This document shows positions 1 to 7,925 of a stretch of DNA of 14,915 nt, one piece after another (position 1 is the stretch's first letter; each line of letters starts with the position of its first letter). The stretch comes from Bimuria novae-zelandiae CBS 107.79 (Eukaryota; Ascomycota; Dothideomycetes; Pleosporales; Didymosphaeriaceae), in contig ML976739.1 of NCBI GenBank assembly GCA_010015655.1, forward strand, positions 1,892 through 16,806, written 5' to 3'. Below the pieces are notes generated by a model. The model saw only the letters and a list, made by a program, of their open reading frames with translations, did no database searches and was not told the origin of the DNA. Both the position numbers and the translations under genes were made by a program.

Positions 1-2
1 AA

Positions 3-1517
3 GGAGTCTTTAAAAAGACTATAAAAATAAAGGCCACTATAGACGCTAAGGTGCTACCACTAATGTAGGTATTTACATATAAAATTAACGGAGATAGATA
101 CCTCTTACGGTTTAAGGCTTAACTTATTATTCGGGGAGATCTTTAAGCTCTATTTAATAACACGTACGCTGCTACACTCGCGATCCGTAACTTTTACGCT
201 CTTATTATAATTACTAATTACTTTAATTTAGAGCTAAAGTAGTACGATGTTCCTACTGCCTTCTTAAACGCTAAGATTAATTAGAAGCTATACGCTAAAA
301 CACCTAAGCCATTCCGCCACACTAAAGGCAAGATTATGCTAGTGCTCTGCGCCCTGTACGGCCTAAAGGAGTTATTACTACTATAGTATAATAAACTACG
401 TCGATAACTTGTTAAGCTAGGTCTAAAGCCAGTTAAAGGCTTTCCTTACTTATACACGAGCCGCTAGCTTATCCTATTTATCTATATTAACGACATTATT
501 ATGGCATATCATTAGTCTAATGCCTATTACCACAGGTCTTTTAAGAAGGATCTGGTGGACCTATACAACATTAAAGCTATAAGAGACCTTACCTAGTTTC
601 TTAGAATCTATATTATACGCGATCGAGCCCTGCATAAGACGTGGCTAGTCTAGGACGCGTTTATTAATAAGGTATGCGCTTAATTTAGTATTAAAGCTGT
701 AGGCAAGGCTCTAGACATTTTACTAATAAAGAACTAGCTACTATAGTCTATTAAGGAGCCTAAAATTACTTAAATAAAGCTCTATTAGTAACTAGTTAGC
801 TCTCTCGTATATATCGCTGTTTAGGGCAGACCTGACGTTACTTAAACGCACGTTGTGTTCGCTTGCTATCTTACTAACCCAGGACAGTCTCACGTCTCGA
901 AGATACGCCAGACCTGGCGATACCTGCTCAGCACGAAGGCTCTTACACTTGAGGCCTCTTCCAGCGCGCAGGACATGGCTGAGTATCTATCTAATAATCC
1001 AACATATCGCGATCCTCTCTTCTTTAGATCTTTTAACGCCTTATACGCTAACGAGCCTAAGACTCGCTAAAGCTCTTAAGGCTATGCTTTTAAGTTCAGA
1101 GAACTAATAATTAACTAGAAGTTAATAGTATAACGCACAGTCACAAAATTAACTATAGAATCTAAATTACTAGCTTTATTACTTGCTAGCTTGTAGATAG
1201 AAGAATAGATGCAATTCTTCTCTAGTATTAACCTTACTCTTAACTATACACCTACTATCTAGTGTGACAATCAGCAGACCGTTAGTATTATTACTAAATA
1301 GCAAGACAAGCTTTATACAAAGGTTAAACATGTTAATATCCACTAGCTCTAGATTTAACAGGAAGTTAAAGCCTCTCATATTAACGTTAAATAGGTCCCT
1401 ACTAACTATATGCCTGCCGATAGACTTACAAAGATCCTACCTAAGCAGAAGTTTACAGACTTTGTCTGCCAAATTAGCCTTATTAATGTTACTAAGTGTC
1501 TGAAGGGCCTGCGTTAA
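3..1517 (+). pseudogene. Ty1/copia pol remnant (reverse transcriptase, RNase H, C-terminus)
   Basis: This is the 3' part of a copia-type polyprotein, cut by the window start. One frame (codons starting at 3, 6, 9...) runs to a stop at 1515-1517 with no frameshift and is broken only by many TAA/TAG codons. Visible in order: the RT entry block ending in RFKA (about 63-125); DVPTAFLNAK (246-275), the copia form of the DVKTAFLNG block; the polymerase motif YIND at 483-494, where the family has YVDD, so the first catalytic Asp is now Asn; an open stretch at 855-1070; the RNase H block CDNQQTV near 1262-1283; VKHVNIH; and the copia C-terminal signature MPADRLTK at 1410-1433. Integrase and gag lie outside the window. 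The product would have been the replication enzyme of a cytoplasmic virus-like particle. It is dead here. The family call is firm; the lineage within copia is not resolved. Confidence 0.9.
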
Positions 1518-1602
1518 ACTAATGGTAACAATCTTAATAGTATCTATATACACTAATACTAATTAGCTGTTATTAACTCCCTACCTGGGCGTCCACGCCA
1601 GC

Positions 1603-1611
1603 TAGGGGGTG
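1603..1611 (+). other. Copia polypurine tract (probable)
   Basis: A short purine run (TAGGGGGTG) lies about 85 bp after the pol stop and directly before a TGTCACGG sequence typical of fungal LTR starts. This is where the plus-strand primer of an LTR element is expected. The 85 bp between the stop and this tract hold nothing recognisable. Confidence 0.55.
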
Positions 1612-1816
1612 TGTCACGGTTTATAGCTCTTTCTCTGTGCGATAGTTACAGCTACCCTTACTTAACTATAGCTTACCTTTCTAATAGCATGACACCTATC
1701 TGGGACTAGCGTTGTTTATGCCTGTGTACCTATACCTTCTGTAGTTCCTAGATAGTATAACCTTAGTTCAATCCTTCAATTTTCCTGCGTACTGTCTAGC
1801 TCTGCTTACCGCGACA
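1612..1816 (+). repeat. Probable 3' LTR of the copia element
   Basis: The segment begins TGTCACGGT right after the polypurine tract and ends ACCGCGACA. These ends are inverted repeats of each other (8 of 9, the mismatch being a transition) and give the usual TG...CA boundaries. The length of 205 bp is normal for a small copia LTR. The 5' LTR is outside the window, so the ends cannot be checked by alignment. The following five bases, ACGTC, would be the target duplication. The right end is uncertain because the neighbouring hAT frame may read into it. Confidence 0.55.
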
Positions 1817-2690
1817 ACGTCTCTATGGCTTAAGTATGTTGCTAGTACCTATGAAAACTCGTTCACAGTCTGCGCTGGAGGCCGGGATAGTTAGCACGTC
1901 CAACGCTATCCGCGACAGGTTAGGATACTTCGACTAAAGCTGGTGCCAGTACTAAGCAGCCGTACAGCCTTTGTGTTGTAGCGACGTCCACATTGGCTCT
2001 TTTAGCCAGCTCTCGTACTCATCCTCCTCCATTGTCACCTCATTATCGTCAAGTACTGAATCAATCGCGTGGTCGAGGCTGCTTATTGCGGGCTTAGGTG
2101 CGGCTGTTAGGGTTGCAGCTGCACGGGCAGGCTTGTAGCGAGCCCAGAGCTGCTGGAATCTCGCTTGTGCGGCGCTCAGTTGCGTGGGTTTCTCTCGCTA
2201 GAAGCGCTTGCCATAGGTTTTGTAGCGCGGGTGGAGTGCCGTGGCAGCAAAATAGACAGGAATTTTAAGAAGTTTATTAAAGTAATTGCTTACTTTACGC
2301 CTCGCAGCGCGTAGGTTAATAAGTAAGTAATTTTTAAACGTCTTAAATAGCTTATAATTAACGCTTTTATACGTATAAAGGTAGCTATCTAGTTTAGAAA
2401 TTAAAAACTTAAAAACTAGAATAACCTTATATAACGCGCTATAAGTACTAGCTTTACTATAACCTTATAGATAATTAGTTATAGACTTAAGAGGTTAAAG
2501 TACTATAATATACTTAGTAATTACTACCTAGTCTATAGCTATAAGTCTGCCTAATTGTATCTATCGCGGCGCGTTAGGCAGCTTCTTGCCGCGGCTTTTA
2601 GCGCAATTATTAGTATCTTTTGTCTCCTTAATGTAGTATAAGACATATCTATACAACCTCACTTGCCATTACTAATAGTAGTGTTAAGTA
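1817..2690 (-). pseudogene. hAT transposase remnant, C-terminal half (second hAT lineage)
   Basis: A broken hAT-superfamily transposase whose frame stays constant (minus codons starting at 2575, 2233, 1927). Reading from the right: a block like WQVRLYRYVLYY (near 2670-2635); KKLPNAPR followed by a stop where the family has Trp of the RW motif (about 2590-2560); KVSNYFNK, then YFAATALHPRYK (about 2260-2210), the conserved hAT region before the dimerisation domain; an acidic linker; YW-x-YPNLSRIALDVL (about 1960-1905); and the dimerisation-domain signature SADCERVF (about 1890-1865). The N-terminal half, with the BED finger and the first catalytic Asp, is not visible. Decay is uneven: 1820-2270 is GC-richer with few stops, and 2270-2690 is AT-rich. 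The dimerisation motif differs from that of the hAT at 7715-10031, so this is another family. The left end may run into the putative copia LTR. Confidence 0.82.
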
Positions 2691-2853
2691 ACGCTTTAAT
2701 TAGTGGCGTAGGCTCTTACGTGCGGAGTAAGAGGGAATATAAAGATATACTTTTACTTATTTCCTTTACTTAGCAGCGTGTTGGCCACTCCTACGCTATT
2801 TATTATTATTATTTTAGGTTTAGGTTAAGTAGTAGGGTCTAGCCTATAAGGAA
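2691..2853. other. AT-rich spacer, no gene seen
   Basis: No coding signal was recognised between the hAT remnant and the recombinase stop. TGGCGTAGG at 2704-2712 and CCTACGCTA at 2790-2798 form a weak 9-base inverted pair (one mismatch) that might mark an element end. I give this little weight. Confidence 0.3.
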
Positions 2854-3510
2854 CTATTTTTTCAGGGCGAATAGCTAATATAGGTTAGTTTTATAGTAGC
2901 GTTTTACTACGTCTAAGGACTATCTGCCTAAGGCCTGTATCTGTTCTATAGTGAGGTTTTAATCGTAGGCGTGTTAGGCCGCCCCTTTGCGAAAGCTATG
3001 GCCTGTGTAACCTAGAGCACTTCTGCCGTATCTCCAAAGGCGGGCTAATAGTAGCTATAGCACTCTTGCACGTGTAAAGGCTCTATTATAGAGGCGAAAG
3101 AGTGGCTAATTATCCTCTAGCTAGCTCTGTAATAGAAAATAGTCCTAGTCCTGTTGCGGGAAGTAATTTTAGTCCTGTTATAAGAGGTAGTTCTAGTCTT
3201 ATTACAGGAAAGAGTTCTATTGTAGGAAAGAGTTCTATTACAGGAAAGAGTTCTATTACAGGGAAGAGTTCTATTACAGGAAAAAGTCCTATTATAAGAG
3301 GTTTACTATGTGCTAGCTTAGGTAGGCAGCGTTATATAATACTATAATAACTATATTTATGCTTTTATTATGAAGGTCTGTCTTGCTCTGTAGAATATGT
3401 AAAATAGTCTCTCGTTGCCGAGCCTGTTACGTAGCGGCGGGTAAGGTTTTCCATCTAAAAACGTCTTATATCTTTAAGATCTAATTTTTTATAGGAGAAT
3501 TTACTTATTC
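2854..3510 (-). pseudogene. Tyrosine recombinase (integrase of a DIRS-like retroelement)
   Basis: The recombinase reads in one minus frame (codons starting at 3456, 3003, 2856). Visible in order: WKTLPAAT and RQRETILHILQSK (about 3453-3390); a repeat-encoded Gln-rich linker (3290-3147); PLFRLYNRAFTRARVL (about 3108-3060); ARLWRYGRSALGYTGHSFRKGAA (HSFRKGAA at 3000-2977), carrying the His and Arg of the catalytic H-x-x-R box; then IEQIQALGR with a stop in place of Trp (about 2948-2920); and VKRYY, with tyrosine codons at 2898-2893 supplying the nucleophile. The frame ends LFALKK-stop at 2854. Such enzymes join DNA through a covalent phosphotyrosine. Stops in the frame are TAA/TAG, consistent with lost Gln or Trp codons. 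Crypton transposons carry a similar enzyme, but the RT and RNase H on the same strand favour a retroelement. The start is not defined. Confidence 0.8.
3147..3290 (-). repeat. Minisatellite inside the recombinase frame, 24-bp units then 18-bp units
   Basis: On the plus strand, three 24-bp units (3147-3170, 3171-3194, 3195-3218) of the type AGTCCTGTTATAAGAGG... are followed by four 18-bp units (3219-3236, 3237-3254, 3255-3272, 3273-3290) of the type ATTACAGGAAAGAGTTCT. Both periods are multiples of three. In the minus recombinase frame the units read as x-F-L-stop-stop-N-S, with CAA CAG still intact in one unit near 3160, so the ancestral repeat probably encoded a Gln-Gln-containing linker. A plus-strand frame (3102-3347) is also open here but starts at GTG and resembles nothing. 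Confidence 0.8.
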
Positions 3511-3990
3511 TTAAAAAGCTTATAAAAGCTAGTAAGAATGCTATATTTAAATTAACTATATCTCCTAGGTACTTTTTACTAGATACTGTTTTTAAGAGTA
3601 TATTAATTAGCGTATCTCTTATAATTAGTACTTAATTATATTTTAACTTTTTTAGAAATATTTTTTTGTGCCTTATATAAGCCTTTAGATATAAATACTA
3701 TTAAATATATTAACTAAAAGGTTAAAATTTATATAAACTAATTATAGAGCTACAACGTAGCTCTAGATTATTATACTATTAATTTAGCTTTATAATAAGA
3801 GGTTACTACTATTTACTTATTTTATTATTTAATAATTAAGACTAGTACGCGTTATTAGCTATTTTAAAAAATTATTTAGTATATAGAACTACTTATAAAA
3901 CTTAACTACTAAGCTATAATTTTATTTTATATTAGGCTTAAGGCCTACCTATAGTAGCTTAGCGTATAAGTAAGACTCTGTTACTAATTA
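3511..3990 (-). other. Very AT-rich decayed stretch of the recombinase element
   Basis: No domain is recognisable. RNase H to the right reads in one minus frame (codon starts at 4223) and the recombinase to the left in another (codon starts at 3456), so either an indel or an ORF boundary lies here. Stops are dense in every frame. It probably held the region between RNase H and recombinase, including the recombinase N-terminus. Confidence 0.45.
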
Positions 3991-4268
3991 TATAAGCTTA
4001 TTGAACTTTAAGGGTGGTTTAATAAAAAAGGTATTTACTAGTTTTTAATAATATTAGCTATAAAAGGCTAGTTAAATTATAATAAAATATTAGTAAGAGT
4101 ATTATCCCGCGTTAAGATTTATTATAAGTATAGGGTAACATCTATTGCCGCAGCCTGTATAAGGATTTCGCGAAGGTAGTCTATAGAGGCCTGTCCTTGG
4201 ATGGTTCTATCCTTTAGGCTGGCCTCTGTCGTTGTGTTGTCTATATAGATAATTACTATACTATGTGC
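3991..4268 (-). pseudogene. RNase H domain, C-terminal half, of the recombinase retroelement
   Basis: The minus frame starting at the TGTGC duplication reads AHSIVIIYIDNTTTEASL (about 4267-4212), then DRTIQGQASIDYLREILIQAAAIDV (about 4209-4135), then ILTRDNTLTNILL and PFIANI (about 4120-4040). This matches the end of the RNase H domain of DIRS-like reverse transcriptases, where the family shows HTDN...G, LREILLLAA..DI and a WIP..N.LADALSR block. Several Trp positions are now stops. The N-terminal half of the same domain lies 8.9 kb away at 13215-13450, in phase across one TGTGC copy, so the chromovirus split a formerly continuous frame. Whether the DIRS, PAT or Ngaro branch applies cannot be told. 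Confidence 0.72.
4264..4268. repeat. Target-site duplication TGTGC, left copy
   Basis: The five bases directly before the 5' LTR are identical to the five directly after the 3' LTR (13215-13219), as expected for a Ty3/gypsy integration. The identity confirms both outer boundaries of the chromovirus. Confidence 0.93.
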
Positions 4269-4537
4269 TGTGACGGCCTGGCATGCCGACAGGACACATG
4301 ACCTCGCGTGAGAGGCGCGACTGCCTCACGCCTGGGTGCAGCTGCCTCACGCCTGGGCGCAGCTGCCCACGCACCCAGTGTAGCTATTTCGGATAGATAG
4401 ATATTCCGTGCCGAGCGGCAGCGCATAAAAGCGCCGCAGGCCTGTGTACCTACAGTCTCCTTATCTTAGTGTAGCTAAAATAGAGCTAACTTACCTTATC
4501 TACTCTCTTAATGCAAGAGCCTGTGCCCGTTCTTATA
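4269..4537 (+). repeat. 5' LTR of the chromovirus
   Basis: The LTR is 269 bp, starts TGTGACGG and ends TTATA, where the 3' copy ends CACA. Alignment to 12967-13214 shows only transitions plus one extra 21-bp unit here: 4321-4341 and 4342-4362 are tandem copies differing at one base, while the 3' LTR has one copy at 13019-13039. Its first 110 bp look almost unmutated, and C-to-T and G-to-A changes accumulate towards its inner end. Confidence 0.95.
4415..4437 (+). promoter_or_regulatory. TATA-like box within a GC-rich hairpin in the LTR
   Basis: GCGGC (4415-4419) pairs with GCCGC (4433-4437), with a further GC/GC pair after a bulged A, leaving CATAAAA in the loop. CATAAAA is the only TATA-like promoter element seen in the LTR. 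The same sequence is intact in the 3' LTR at 13092-13114. The promoter role is inferred from position. Confidence 0.45.
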
Positions 4538-4692
4538 TTACACTAAGATCTCTTTACTTAGCTAGAGATAGTAATAAAATATTAAGTTAAACTGCTTAAT
4601 CTACCTGCGCGCATAACTTAATAATAACTACTTTAAAAAATTTATCGCATAACTACGCTAAGCTATTAGTTTATTATAAAGTATAATTACCT
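4538..4692 (+). other. Chromovirus leader between 5' LTR and gag
   Basis: An AT-rich untranslated leader. No tRNA-complementary primer site could be recognised and no in-frame ATG survives. Confidence 0.4.
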
Positions 4693-6531
4693 ATAACAAA
4701 AGGTCCTAATACCACTAAGCAACGTACCGCTTAAAGGGAGTTAAAAGACGTAGTTTAAAAATAGTACGTTATAGCTAGCTAAGAGAGCTAATTAGCCTGC
4801 CGCCCTTTACTTAACAAACGTGCTATATAGGCAACCTACTACTTACGTAAAGAGGGCTATAAGAGTCCTAGCCTCTATAAGAGAGGAACCTATCCTTACT
4901 AACTATCTTAAGCACTACTTGCTCGCCTTTTTTCTGCTAGAAAACTAATAACTAGCTACTCTACCCGCAGTATTAATAAAATAGTACTAAAATACCTATT
5001 TATAGCGTTAGTCCTAGAAAAGGAGATGCTAGGCAGCGCGTACGACCTATTTAAGCCCTTTATTTACTAAGAACACGAAATCCAGAGCTACAGCTCTATT
5101 ACTAAGGAAAACCACGATTAAGACACTTTCCTAAAACTTGCTTATATCTAGCAAGGTATTAATAAGGACCTCTTGTAACCTCCCTAGCTACTTACGTTTA
5201 CTGGTAATAACCTGATTACTGCGACGCCAGAGGCCGTGATTAAGTATTTTAGGCAGGAACTAGCAAAGATTACTATAAAGCTAGTTAGCTAGCTACTTCT
5301 TTATAGTGTAGAGCGATAATAACTACATATGTACCGCTAGATTACTACTAATACCTTAGCTAAAGGCGAAGGGCTACATGGAGCCCTTGTTTAAGCGCAG
5401 CAAAAGATAGACAGGTTAGAAGCCTAACTTGCTAAATAGGCTATAGCAGGCTCTACCCTTAATACACTAGTAACTTAATCTTGTATAACTAAATTCTAAA
5501 TCCTCCCTTAGACCTTAAGCTAAAGCGTCCCCTCCGCTAACGACCTGCTAAGCTCTAAGTCTAGTAAGCCTAATAACTTATGTTTTTCGCGCTTATTACT
5601 ATTTAAGCCTATTACTTATTTATATACACGCTCTTTAGGCGCAAGCTAGCGCTTAGTTAAGTTTCTAGACCCTCTACTACTCTTAGACGGCAAGATAGCT
5701 ACGACCTTTAAGCACTAAAGAGCCTATATAGAGAATAAACTTTAGTCTAACCGCGATTAGTTTATAGGAGAGACTTTAGAGGATACCTAAGAGCGTATTA
5801 TAGCATATATAACTACACGCACAGAGGATCCCGCCCGTAACTAACTTATAACTTTAATTAGAGCTCTATAAGATAGTGGCGAACGTATTAATAGCGAATT
5901 TATAATAGATATAATAAAGTAAGCTTTTAGCGACCTACATAAGGAGAAGAAAGCCTATTAGGCATTTATTTAATTACGCCTTTACTCTATAGCTAAGTTT
6001 ACTAGCTTTTAAGTAGACTTCTTTTGCCTTATAACGCAGCGCAAGCTACCTGCTAACTAATAAGTTAAAGAGTTCTATAAGAAGCTTATAGATTAACTCT
6101 ACATAGATATAGGCCGTAATATTTATTACCTTAAGGATAATTACTTTAAGTTTATTAACATCGCCCGCGACCTCGCACGAGAGGTAGTAATTATAGACTC
6201 CTAGGTTATAGCGCGCGTCGAACAAGAATCTTAAAAGAAGGCTACTCTTACCTTAGCCGCTAGGTCTTGTAAGTACGCTTTAATACTAGCGTAGCCCCTT
6301 ACTTATACATAGCTAACGCGCGCCGCCACTATAGCTCTAAGTAGCTAGCTTACCTGCTATTATTATAAAAAGTTAGGACATATTACTTAAGACTGCCTAA
6401 ATAGCCTTATTAATTAGAAAGCGTTAGAGGCTAGCGATTTAGCACCGCAAGCTAATAAAGAGGTGTACTATAAGACTAAGGATAGAGGCTTCCTCTCTTC
6501 TAATAAGGAATCGGGAAAAGTATTACTCTAG
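4693..6531 (+). pseudogene. Chromovirus gag (capsid and nucleocapsid), RIP-inactivated
   Basis: A single frame (codon starts at 5101, 5701, 6355) runs about 610 codons, broken only by TAA/TAG. Recognisable parts: a charged N-terminal region; an alpha-helical stretch with GEGLHGALV and IDRLEA (about 5365-5430); the retrotransposon gag capsid fold with FIGETLED (5761-5784), then FSDLHKEKKAY (about 5926-5958) and SIAKFTSF (about 5989-6012); and a CCHC zinc knuckle at 6355-6396 reading C-Y-Y-Y-K-K-L-G-H-x4-C, whose second Cys is Tyr (TGC to TAT). Gag would assemble the particle and bind RNA. The frame ends at TAG 6529-6531, just past a slippery heptamer into pol. The start is inferred from an ATA at 4693 that may have been ATG, so the N-terminus is weakly supported. 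Confidence 0.82.
6513..6519 (+). promoter_or_regulatory. Candidate -1 frameshift site GGGAAAA at the gag/pol junction
   Basis: In the gag frame the bases read G GGA AAA, the canonical X XXY YYZ form. A -1 slip here moves exactly from the gag frame to the pol frame, and the unslipped frame stops 10 bases later (TAG 6529-6531). It fits programmed frameshifting used to make Gag-Pol. RIP could have altered the As, so ancestral function is inferred. Confidence 0.55.
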
Positions 6532-7706
6532 GGGAAGTCTCCTTTCTAGAGAATTCTATAAGAGCTACTAGTATACGAGACCTCTTATTTAGCGAAAGTG
6601 CTTTCACTCTGCCCTGCCGCATCTTAACAAACGGGCTAGTAATTAGGTTAAAGGCTCTTATTAACATAGACGCAGGTAGCTATGTCCTAGTCTACCTTAA
6701 ATACCTCCGCATAATTAAGAAGGGACTTAAGGTATCTATTAAAAGCATAAAAGCTATTCCCTTAGCTAGATATAATAGTTAACTAAACAGGCAGGTAAAT
6801 AAGCACTTCTAAGCTAACCTAGTGCTAGATAGCTACTACCTTACTACTTACTTTATACCCTGCGACACTAGCTACCACGACCTTATAGTTAGCTATAAGC
6901 TTCTCGAGGAAGCCAACGTTTGGATTAACTATAGGCAGTAGATACTTAAGTAGCTAAATATAACATAGATTAACTATAAACGAGATATTATTATCCTAAC
7001 GCGGGGCATAGCTATAGGAATTAATTCTAAGTATTAGGTAGATGCTAACTAACGTAATAAGCTTATAAACGTAGCTATTATATAGCATATCTATCGCTTA
7101 TCGCAGTAATCCCCTTAGCGTTGTACCTACTAGAAGAACCTAGTAAAGATAGAGGAGTAGCTCCGCTACCAAGCGCTATCGTCACAAGAGCAGTAGCTAA
7201 CTCGCCCTAAACCTGTCTTTCGCGAGGACCTCGCTAAGGCAGGCCTTAAGATTAATATTATAAGAGCTATAGCATTTATAATTAATACGCGTTAGAAAGA
7301 GATAGTTATTAGCTATATTAGTGTTTACGAAGTAGAGAAGCTAATCTAAGACCGTAAGGAGGAGCTAGGCTAAATAGACCTACTAGACCTAGATAAAGAA
7401 CTCCGCTAGCTTTTTATAAAGAAGTTATTATTCTTAGGCTATGCGGGCGCTACCCTAGCTTACTTCTTAAAGAAGGACTCTAACGTACTACCTCTACACC
7501 ATAATAGCGTTAATTACAACATTAAGCTAACCGCGGATAATACACTAATATTAAGCCTACTATATAGTATGTCTCTAGAGTAGTTATAGCTTGTTAAGGA
7601 TTACCTAAATAACTACCTTTAACGTAGCGTTATCACTTACAGCAACGCGCCCTACGCCTTACTAGTACTATTTACTAAGAAGCTTAGAGAGGGGTAGCAA
7701 TTTTGT

Positions 7707-7714
7707 GTTAACTA
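7707..7714. repeat. hAT target-site duplication GTTAACTA, left copy
   Basis: Eight bases directly before the hAT left end are repeated exactly at 10032-10039, the duplication length of the hAT superfamily. They encode V-N-Y where the gypsy RT family has V-D-Y. Confidence 0.95.
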
Positions 7715-7726
7715 TAGGGATGTGCC
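7715..7726 (+). repeat. hAT left terminal inverted repeat
   Basis: TAGGGATGTGCC, matching the complement of the right end at 11 of 12 positions. TAGGGATG-type ends are common in hAT elements. Confidence 0.93.
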
Positions 7727-7727
7727 G

Positions 7728-7792
7728 ATACCGTATTTTTCAGTGTATTCCTATATATACGGTATCTTGTATAATACCGTATTTACGGTATT
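7728..7792. repeat. Subterminal ATACCGTAT motif array, left end of hAT
   Basis: ATACCGTAT or its complement occurs at 7728-7736, 7757-7765, 7774-7782 and 7784-7791. AATACCGTA (7773-7781) and TACGGTATT (7784-7792) form a 9-bp hairpin with a 2-base loop. Such clustered motifs near hAT ends are usual transposase binding sites; binding is inferred. Confidence 0.65.
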
Positions 7793-7925
7793 ATCGTACA
7801 TTCTTGGTAAAGTGAATTGAGCCAATTGGTGCCTTTCTCGGCCCTATGATTACGTGCAGAATTAGATACAATTAAAGCTATAGATGCTAGGTATCTTTAG
7901 GATCCCTAGAGTGCTCTTCTTATAC

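Larger units (their letters stand above)
2854..4268 (-). mobile_element. Tyrosine-recombinase retroelement, distal part (DIRS-like), left of the chromovirus
   Basis: This minus-strand segment carries the C-terminal half of an RNase H domain (about 3991-4268), a highly degraded AT-rich stretch, and a tyrosine recombinase (about 2854-3510). It continues the RT and RNase H sequence at 13215-14239 once the chromovirus and one copy of its TGTGC duplication are removed. The domain order RT, RNase H, recombinase is known for DIRS/Ngaro-type retroelements, which integrate through a tyrosine recombinase instead of a DDE integrase. I could not identify terminal repeats. The left boundary is set at the recombinase stop and is uncertain. 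Confidence 0.75.
6513..7714 (+). pseudogene. Chromovirus pol, first part (protease to start of RT)
   Basis: The pol frame (codon starts at multiples of three) is open from 6507 to about 6780. Protease: ALINIDAGSYVL at about 6654-6689 carries the D-x-G catalytic triad of gypsy aspartic proteases. A variable linker follows. The RT lead-in then appears: AYFLKKDSNVLPLHHNSVNYNIKL (about 7458-7530), LVKDYLNNYL (about 7590-7620), YALLVLFTKKL (about 7656-7685), and stop-QFCVN (7695-7709), matching the family G..RFCVDYR block. The hAT insertion interrupts the frame inside this RT block, after the codons for FCVN. The break is in phase with 10032. Stops occur roughly every 10 to 30 codons. Confidence 0.85.

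Noticed and set aside
853..1107. An 84-codon plus-strand frame overlapping the copia pol.
   Set aside because: The copia frame at 855-1070 carries the family-like sequence; this is its neighbour frame.
1264..1503. A plus-strand frame of 79 codons, and a minus frame at 1179-1379.
   Set aside because: Both are out of frame with the copia RNase H and C-terminal motifs, which occupy another plus frame here.
2704..2798. Inverted pair TGGCGTAGG / CCTACGCTA as an element terminus.
   Set aside because: Only nine bases with a mismatch, no duplication and no matching sequence at the other end of any element.
3147..3290. CRISPR-like array.
   Set aside because: Units are contiguous, without spacers, and lie in a eukaryotic retroelement.
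3102..3347. An open plus-strand frame of 81 codons with GKSSIT repeats, resembling a small secreted or repeat protein.
   Set aside because: It begins at GTG with no ATG. Its openness follows from the repeat period being a multiple of three, and the minus recombinase frame explains the sequence better.
4538..4560. tRNA primer-binding site after the 5' LTR.
   Set aside because: No TGG start or recognisable tRNA 3' complement is visible; mutation may have erased it.
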